DNA of 64,000 bases from Cocos nucifera (lineage: Eukaryota; Streptophyta; Magnoliopsida; Arecales; Arecaceae): contig QRFJ01000490.1 in assembly GCA_006176705.1 (NCBI GenBank), positions 930,001 through 994,000 on the forward strand, written 5' to 3'. Positions within the stretch are counted from its first letter, which is position 1; every line of letters begins with the position of its first letter. The notes beneath the pieces are model-generated. The model was not told the origin of the DNA, ran no database searches, and saw only the letters and a list, made by a program, of their open reading frames with translations. The position numbers and the translations under genes are program-made. This document shows positions 57,009 through 64,000 of this stretch, piece after piece.

Positions 57009-57637
57009 ATGACAATACTCTTTGGGTATACCTTTCTTTCAAATTTTAAAATGACTTTCATGCAATCAATTTATATGCAATATATTCATTTATGCTATAT
57101 CAAATTTTATATGCTTTCCTTGAATATAATCACTATGTTCAAATTATGTTTTAATTTTTGTATTTACTCCCCCTTAATGTGTTCCAATTGATTTTCAAGG
57201 TTTCAAAAATACATCTTCACATATTTGAATCAATTAAATTTAAATACTTCAAATTAGTTATTATATATTTAATTTTTAGATTACATTCACTCATTATTAT
57301 CCTTCTCTCCCTTTTTTTCATTATCAAAAAGATAAACATTTACATTATACATTAAGAACATTAAGAGCACTAGACATTATACATTATACACAAGAGATAA
57401 TCTATCACATATTGCACGTGCAAATGAGGAAAATAGGAAACTTCATGCCCATATATATTAAAAGTATGATCATAAACATAGGGCTAAATGGGCATACATC
57501 AAAAGATCAAAAGAAGCTTAAACCATTATAAATATCACATCAAATACAAAATAGGTTTTAAGCTGAAAGGGTATGCAACTATAGATGGCCTAATCTAAGG
57601 TAGGATCAGGACGAGTCAAGGATGGATCCACAGTCGC
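57009..57637 (-). other. 3' untranslated region of element S, no gene seen
   Basis: Very AT-rich stretch between the extra ORF and the polypurine tract. Hydrophobic plus-strand frames (57006-57355) reflect base composition only. Confidence 0.6.
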
Positions 57638-58819
57638 CTAAGGATGCTGCCTCGCAAGGGCACGCTCCACAGCACGCTTTACCAAAGCAGAAAGTCGATC
57701 AGACATCTCATCAATGACTCGGCATACAATATCAGTAATCTGATCTTCCTCAAGATGGATAGAACACGCAGGCCATATAGACGGACCTGTAGATCTCGGC
57801 ACAGGCTCAAACATTGGCATGGGCTCCTCTTCATCATCAACTTTGGTCCACTGCCCGTTTACCTTTTTTAAATCCATCCTCTTCAAAGAATTTTCATCAT
57901 GCATGTCAAAGTGCTTCATCTCCTTGAATGATTCACCCTCCATATCGATACCAAACTCTCTAAATATGATGGTTAGAAACTTTTCATAAGGTAGGAGCAG
58001 TTTTGCTCTCATTCTTGCCTCTTGCATGGTCTTCATCATCAAGGCAGAAAAATTAAAATTTTCTTTCTTCAGTATATGATAAAGAATCCCCACATCATTC
58101 CTTGTCACATAATCAAAGTATCCAATCCAGGGGATAAAAATCTTGCAAACCATGTGATGTAAAAGATGATGCTCGGTACTCAAATGTTTTGCCAAAATCT
58201 CTTCAAAATCCAAAGCATCATTCCGATTAAACAACAGACGAAGTCCTTCTTGCCAATTGTCAAACCTCTCAGCTCCTTCAACCAGAGTCTTTAGTAACTA
58301 CCCTAGATTTTCTATTGTCAAATGTATCTTCACCCCTGTAACTTCATATTCCAGAGATTAAGAACCTATCCTTGCATTTCCATAAAACTTCATTACAAGA
58401 TTTGGGTAGGTGGACAATTTCAGCGAACATAAGTACTCCAACCCTTGAAATTTGATGCAATCCCCAATCTCAAACCCTTATTTCTCTAGGACAACAAAAT
58501 CAATCTTTCTTTCAATGGTCATAGCCCTTAAAGAAAATGGTATCATCTCTAAGGGAGAGGGTGTGACCTGAGATAGGGGTTGAATGGGAGTGAAAATAGG
58601 AGTGGAACAATGGGATGGTGAAAATGGTGAAGCACCTGTAGTTGGAGCGGCTGAAGGATAAGGTGAGGAAGGTTGAGACGTGGCTAGGGGAATAGGGATC
58701 GGACCAGAATGTGGCAGCTTAGTGGCATCCAAATGATTCTTCATCCTCCACTTGTACGATCGTAGTTGAATAAGAGTGATCTTAGGATGAGTGCAAAGTT
58801 TCTTCTTCCTCGGTGCCAT
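57638..58819 (-). pseudogene. Extra ORF of element S behind pol (plant transposon protein-like), three stops
   Basis: Starts MAPRKKKLCTHPK at 58819 and ends ERALARQHP at 57638, about 394 codons. One frame runs throughout, broken by three in-frame stops in the middle part (near 58480, 58360 and 58300). Residues 1-35 are basic; about 45-90 are rich in proline and serine. A longer, helical domain follows (CIKFQGLEYLCSL, FDNWQEGLRLLFNRNDAL, MVCKIFIPWIGYFDYVTRND, MMKTMQEARMRAKLLLPYEK). The tail is acidic, then helical. I see no signal peptide or membrane segment. The pattern resembles the putative plant transposon protein domain found in large plant retroelements. Its position is that of the env-like gene of SIRE elements, but nothing shows an envelope function. 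Confidence 0.7.
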
Positions 58820-58954
58820 GGATCCAAGTCCTCTTCCTCAAGATGTTTAGAGCTTTGATTTGAAAATTTTTGAAGAGAAAATGGATGCCTAGGGTTCTAA
58901 GTTGGGACGACTAAGAAAGGGCGAATGAAAAATAAAAAAAATTCTGGGGGTATT

Positions 58955-59040
58955 CTATTTTATAAATAGGATTTCCAATACTTAGTCGACTAAGATTAAG
59001 TTCTTAGTCAACTAAGACTTTTTATCTTAGTCTACTCAGA
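58955..59040 (-). promoter_or_regulatory. Candidate internal promoter of element S: three palindromes and a TATA-like box
   Basis: On the minus strand, palindromes at 59026-59039 (decayed), 59003-59016 and 58981-58994 (CTTAGTCGACTAAG, perfect) are spaced 22-23 bp apart. TATTTATAAA follows at 58958-58967, about 140 bp before the ATG of the extra ORF. The same palindromes lie upstream of the TATA-like box in the LTR. This is an inference from motif order; nothing shows transcription. Confidence 0.5.
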
Positions 59041-59179
59041 TTGGCACATAACTTAATGGCTAGAGTTTCAGTCCAAGAGGTCTTGCAATGACTCATATCT
59101 TTTTCAATGGAATTAATGTAAGGATGATTTATGAAAAATTCATCACATCATACCATACAAACATATTCAATAATTTTAG

Positions 59180-60800
59180 CAATATGGACCAAATAATCCT
59201 AATTGCTTTTTTATGGCACAAAACCTTTCTTCATTTAATGGTTTAGTGAAAATATCTATAATTTGATTTTTAGTTGGTACAAACTCAAGAGTTATATCAC
59301 TATTTTGTACATGATCTCTAATAAAATAATGTTTAACCTCTATATATTTTGTTCTTGAGTGTAATATTGGATTCTTTATTAAATTTATAGCACTAGTATT
59401 GTTACATCGAATAGGAATATTATTATAAGTGATACCATAGTCCTCTAGTTGTTGTTTAATCTATAATAATTGAGCACAATAACTCTTGACAACAATATAT
59501 TCGACTTTCATTATAGATAAGGCAATTGAGTTTTGTTTCTTACTAAACTATGAGATCAAATTTACTCCTAGAAACTGATATGTTCTACTTATACTTTTCC
59601 TATCTAAGCAACATTCAGCAAAATCTAAATCACTATATCTAATTAAGTCTAGTCAAGATTGTTTTGAGTGCCACAAGCCTACATCTTGAGTATTTATCAA
59701 ATACTTGAAGATTCTTTTAACTACAACTACATGTGATTTTTTTAGGATTTGATTGATAACGTGCATACATACATACACTAAACATTATATCAGGCCTACT
59801 TGCAGTTAAATAAAGTAAAGATCCAATTATACCTCTATATAATTTGGGATCTACTGCTTTTTCTTTTGGATCTAGGTCAAGCTTACAACTTGTGCTCATA
59901 TGGGTGCCACTCCCTCTAACATTCTTCATCCAAAATTTCTTTAGCATTTCTTTTATGTATTTGCTTTGGTTAATGAAGATCCTCTCATATGATTACTTGA
60001 TTTGGAGTCCAAGAAAGAAATTGAGTTCTCTAATCATGCTCATCTCGAACTCTTCCTGCATGAGACTAGCAAATTCTCTACATAAATCTTTATTAGTAGC
60101 TCCAAACACAATGTCATCAACATATAATTGTACAATTAGTAAGTTGTTTAATTTTCTTTTAACAAACAATGTTTTGTCTACATTTCATCTTCTAAAGTTA
60201 TTATCTAATAGAAACTTGCTTAACCTATCATACCAAGTCCTAGGGGCTTGTTTTAATCCATAGAGTGCTTTTTAAGTCTATACACATGATTTGACAATTC
60301 TTGATTTTTAAAATTCGAAGATTATTCTACATAAACTTTTTTCTCAATTAGTCCATTAAAAAATGCACTTTTTACATCCATTTGAAAAAGTTTGAAATTC
60401 ATAAAATATGCAAATGACAAGAGCAATCTAATAGCTTCAAATCTAGCTACAGGTGCAAAGAATTAATCAAAGTCAATTCCTTCTTCTTGATTATATCCTT
60501 GTGCCACCAATCTAGTCTTGTTTCTAATTATATTGCCCTTTTCATCAAGTTTATTTCTAAAGATCTATTTAGTTTTGATTATAAGAAAGTTTTTAGATCT
60601 TTCAACTAGTTTCCAAACTTTATTTCTTTCAAATTGGTTTAACTCTTCTTGCATTGCTAATATCCAATTTGAGTCTTTTTCAACTTCAATTATATTCTTA
60701 GGTTCTATGTAAGATACAAATGCAATATGATTCATAGCCTCTCTAAGAGATGATCTAGTTTTAACTCTATGAGATGGATCATCAATAATTAATTCTTTAG
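59180..60800 (-). pseudogene. Element S RNase H and reverse transcriptase
   Basis: Minus-strand sequence from about 60540 reads RNKTRLVAQGYNQEEGIDFD, APVARFEAIRLLLSFA, MDVKSAFFNGLIEKKVYVE, then LYVDD (near 60111-60123) IVFGATNKDLCREFAS, and in frame 59947-59717 GIIGSLLYLTASRPDIMFSV. RNase H continues with stops to about 59200 (STMKVEYIV-type region near 59510, end of domain near 59220). Full-length order is kept, but several stops break it. The YVDD site is intact. Confidence 0.85.
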
Positions 60801-62112
60801 GATGATTGTGATCATACCTCCATTTCTTTGATAAATTAGATGTACCTTGCTCTTCTTGAGGTTGTTGCTCTCTTTCTTCAACATTTTGCTTTTTAACTTC
60901 TCGTTCTTAAGAAGTTGTATCTTCAAATATCATAATCTTTATTTTCTTTTCTAAATTATCTGCATCCATATCAATTTCTCCTTCTTTTACTTTAAGAGAG
61001 TTAGTTTCATCAAAAATAATATACACAGATTTCTCTATAACTAATGTTCTTTTATTAAACACTCTATATGTTCTACTATTAGTTGAATAGCCTAGAAAAA
61101 TACCTTCATCTGATTTTGTATCAAATTTATCTAATTTATCTTTGTCATTTATCAAAATGAAGCATCAACATCCAAAAGCTTTGAAATATGAAACATTAGG
61201 TTTCTTTTTTTTGTAAAGCTCATATGGAGTTTTCTTCAAAATAGGTCTTATTAATGCTCTATTTAACACATATTATGCGGAGTTAATAGCTTCCATCCAA
61301 AAGTATTTTGGGAGGTTGCTTTCACAAAGCATGGTCCATTCCATTCAATTAATTTTCTATTCTTTTTTTCCACCACCCCATTTTGTTGGGATGTTCTAGG
61401 AGCTGAAAAATTATAATTTATTCCATTCTTAGAACAAAAATTTTTAATTTTTGAATTTCAAATTTCATGCCATGATCACTTCTTATATATAAAATACCAT
61501 ATTTTTTTTTATGATTTTGTTAAATAGCTCAACAAACATGTCAAAGGCATTATCTCTATGAGATAAAAACAAAATCCAAGTATATCTTGAAAAATCATCG
61601 ATTATCTCAAAACCATTTCATTTTCATTCTAGACTTGTAGTTGAAATTGGTGCAAATAAATCTATATGAAGTAACTCTAGAGGTCTAGTTGTTGAGACAA
61701 TATTTTTGGAGTTGAAAGATAATTTTGTTTATTTTTTAAATTGACATGCTTTGCAAATCTTATTCTTTTCAAAATTTATTTTAGGTAAATCTTTTACTAA
61801 GTCAAGCTTGATTAATCTAGACAATGAGTCCATGCTTACATGACCTAGTCTATTTTGCCATATCCAACTAGATTCATTTACTTTAGCATTCATAGCAACA
61901 AGACATTCAATATTTTCATTTTTGAGTTTATTAAGATCAATAATACAAACATTGCCATGTCTTTTTTCTATGAACTTAATGCTATCATCAAATGAATTAG
62001 TTACTATGCAATGAGATGATTTAAATGAAACATTAAAATTTTTATCACATAGTTTACTAATACTAAGTAGATTATGGATTAAACCATCAACTAGTAATAT
62101 ATTTCTATACAA
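60801..62112 (-). pseudogene. Element S integrase
   Basis: Frame 62112-61729 is the pre-integrase region: MYRNILLVDGLIHNLLSISK, WQNRLGHVSMDSLSRLIKLD and KICKACQ. The first zinc-binding histidine (usually in WHRRLGH) reads Q here. The core lies between about 61720 and 61250, with decayed catalytic regions. Frame 61155-60907 is the C-terminal part (FDTKSDEGIFLGYSTNSRTY, RVFNKRTLVIEKSV). Stops and shifts in between. Confidence 0.82.
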
Positions 62113-62300
62113 GTAAAGGGTGTGATCAAGATGTTACCATGACCAATAATTTTACCTTTATCATTATCACCAAATGTCACCACACCTCCATCTATTACTT
62201 CAAGAGAGATAAATTGGGATCTATCTCCCATCATGTACCTCGAACATCTAATATCTAGATACCATCTTCTTTTAGTTCTCATGGATGCCAAGCACACCTA
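62091..62300 (-). pseudogene. Element S protease, active site changed
   Basis: The frame reads RRWYLDIRCSRYMMGDRSQF followed by VVTFGDNDKGKIIGHGNI, the copia protease pattern. The catalytic D-S-G is D-I-R here, so the enzyme could not work. Confidence 0.8.
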
Positions 62301-62366
62301 TACACGAAATCAAGTAGATTTAGGGACCCAAGTTAGCTTGGGTCCTTTGAGGTTAGCATAAATGGT

Positions 62367-63960
62367 TCATTTTGAAATCCAAATTTGTCTTATCTTTGAT
62401 TGATTTGTATTTAATTTCTTATGTACATTCATTATGCATTCAAACACTTTATGTCTAGTTTTGTTACATTTAAAATAAGTTATGATTTTTCTTTGATCTT
62501 GTGATCTATCAAACACATTTCTTAGAAATTTTTGTTTTCTTTGTGGATTGTATCCTAAACCAATTTTATCAAAAATCATCTTTTGATTATCAATCAATGT
62601 TTGAAGATTTTTTGAACTAAACATGTACCTATCCATAATTGATCTTAGTCTTACTATTTCATCTTGCAAAGATACATTCTTTTTACTAGATTCATCTAAT
62701 TTATTTTATAGTTCTTTCATATCTTCTTCTACTTTAGTTTTGTCTTTGGTTAAGAGTTGGTTATATTTCTTTAGTTCTTTATTCTTATGTAATAGCTTTT
62801 TAAAATCACCAATTAAGTCATTAAAAGCATCATATAACTCTTCAAAAATAAAATCTAAAATTGAAGTATCATCATTTACCTCATCATCATTGTGCTCCAT
62901 AAGGCAAAGATTTGCCTTTTTTTCTCTTTGATATTCTTCCTCACTTGAGGAAGAGTCCTCATTATTGCTCTATGTGACTTTATATGCTTTCTTCTTTGTT
63001 CTCTTGGAGCTTTTCTTCAACATGGGACAGTCCATCCAGAAGTGTCCGAATTTCTTGCACTCATAGCAAAGAGGTGGTTGTTCCTTTTCTTTTTCCTTCT
63101 CTTTCTCTTTACTACCTTCTCCCTTATTGTATTTTCTTCTAGGCTCAAATTTTTTCCTTCTTTTCATGAACTTCTTGAATCTTCTTGTTATCATGGCCAT
63201 CTCCTCATCATCTTTCGAGTCTTCTTTGGAATCACTTTCTTTTTCATAGATGGCAGTAGCCTTGAGGGCTATGGTTTTCTTTTTCTTCACTTCTTCTTCC
63301 TTCCCTTGGTTCATGTTTAGCTCATGGGTCATAAGAGATCCAATGAGCTCTTCCAAAGCTAACTTATTTAGGTCCTTTGCTTCTTGAATGATAGTCACTT
63401 TTGGCTCCCAATTCTTCGGCAAGGATCTAAAAATTATTCGCACAACATCACTATTAGAATAATTTTTTCCTAGACTCATTAAATTATTTAATATATCGAT
63501 GAATCTTGAAAATATTTTGGTGATAGTTTCATATGATTCTATTTTGAATAATTCATACTTATGTACCAACATGTTTATCTTGAATTCTTTGACTTGATTA
63601 GTACCCTCATGGGTAACTCCAAGTCTATCCCAAATTTTTTTAGCGGATGAACATGTTGATATTCTATTAAACTCATTTGCATCTAAAGTACAATATAACA
63701 TATTTATTGCTTTGGCATTGAGTTATGCTTCTCTCTTGTCATGTTCATCCCAATCATTTTCAGACTTTGGAATGGACACACTATCAATTATGATTGTGGG
63801 TGTATAGGGGCCTTTCACTATAACATTCCGCATGTCATAGTCTTGTGCTTGCATAAATATCCTCATTCTTGCTTTCCAATAGGTATAATTATTTTCATTA
63901 AAAGCGGTGGTCTATTGGTTGATTGCCCTTCAACCAATGAATTTTCAATTAGATTTGCCA
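62367..63960 (-). pseudogene. Element S gag (SIRE-type)
   Basis: The main frame, 63701-62970, has the UBN2-type gag pattern (LDANEFNRISTCSSAKKIWD, LGVTHEGTNQVKEFKINMLV, SLMTHELNMNQG), a charged lysine/glutamate stretch and a zinc knuckle CYECKKFGHFWMDC (C-x2-C-x4-H-x4-C). After stops near 62970 the C-terminal part continues at 62900-62706 and 62669-62367: acidic, probably coiled-coil, then a second, decayed knuckle. N-terminal gag from 63702 to about 63960 is present but broken. Long gag with coiled coil is normal for SIRE/Maximus. The plus-strand frames here are shadows. Confidence 0.82.
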
Positions 63961-64000
63961 TTAAATCTTTGGCTCTATGACCATTAGATCAACAACTAAT

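Larger units (their letters stand above)
55462..64000 (-). mobile_element. Element S: SIRE/Maximus-like Ty1/copia element with an extra ORF behind pol (runs off the window)
   Basis: The 3' LTR (55462-56990) is followed on its inner side by a polypurine tract, an extra ORF, a TATA-like box with palindromes, then RNase H, reverse transcriptase, integrase, protease and gag, all on the minus strand. Gag reaches the window end; the primer-binding site and 5' LTR are outside. The gag type, the order and the extra ORF between pol and the 3' LTR fit the SIRE/Maximus lineage. Each domain has stops or changes, so this copy is inactive. It inserted into the 5' LTR of Z2. Confidence 0.88.

Noticed and set aside
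57006..57355. Hydrophobic plus-strand frames resembling small membrane proteins
   Set aside because: The DNA is very AT-rich non-coding sequence of element S, and AT-rich codons give hydrophobic residues by chance.
62623..63320. Plus-strand serine/phenylalanine-rich frames
   Set aside because: Antisense shadows of the charged coiled-coil and zinc-knuckle region of element S gag.

Overview
This is a stretch of repetitive nuclear DNA from a flowering plant, most likely a large, AT-rich monocot genome. A palm would fit, but that is only a guess from the style of the repeats. I found no host gene. Essentially all 64 kb is transposable elements inserted into one another: several Ty1/copia elements, two Ty3/gypsy-type elements and one CACTA-type DNA transposon. 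Nearly all of the coding sequence is broken.

Layout from left to right. 1-5212 is a non-autonomous Ty3/gypsy element (element A, minus strand; left LTR cut by the window edge) that carries only a gag remnant and two tandem-repeat arrays. It sits inside a minus-strand copia (Z, 5213-8549: leader, primer-binding site and a 2.8 kb LTR). Z in turn sits in the 5' LTR of an old plus-strand copia, Y, which runs in pieces from 8550 to 46399. The same Y LTR is also split by a CACTA element (10016-23831) and by a gag-protease gypsy element (G, 23889-28217). The CACTA element is itself interrupted by a copia (X', 14694-22616). The Y interior is interrupted at 31279-41322 by a recent copia (X) of the same family as X'. 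Right of Y are a copia reverse-transcriptase scrap (W, 46400-46785), a second Z-type copia (Z2, 46859-55461), and a SIRE/Maximus-like copia (S, from 55462 past the window end) inserted in the 5' LTR of Z2.

The nesting can be proved inside the window. The 3' LTR of Y (43918-46399) is uninterrupted and gives the empty-site sequence for both the CACTA and G insertions. X, X' and G have perfect 5-bp target-site duplications (AATAG, CTATC, CCCCA); the CACTA has a 3-bp one with one change.

The most unusual observation is element G. It has no 5' LTR, yet it is flanked by a perfect duplication and starts exactly at base 1 of its tRNA-Asp primer-binding site. That is the end expected if reverse transcription stopped before plus-strand transfer and the unfinished cDNA was integrated. 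Second is a paired, helically spaced palindrome family (ACTTAGTCGACTAAGT) in the LTR of S. It recurs just upstream of a TATA-like box and an extra ORF behind pol, and so looks like a second promoter. Also notable are hairpin-forming minisatellites in the Z-type LTRs, a recent copia (X) lacking its protease, and a long inverted duplication in the CACTA element.
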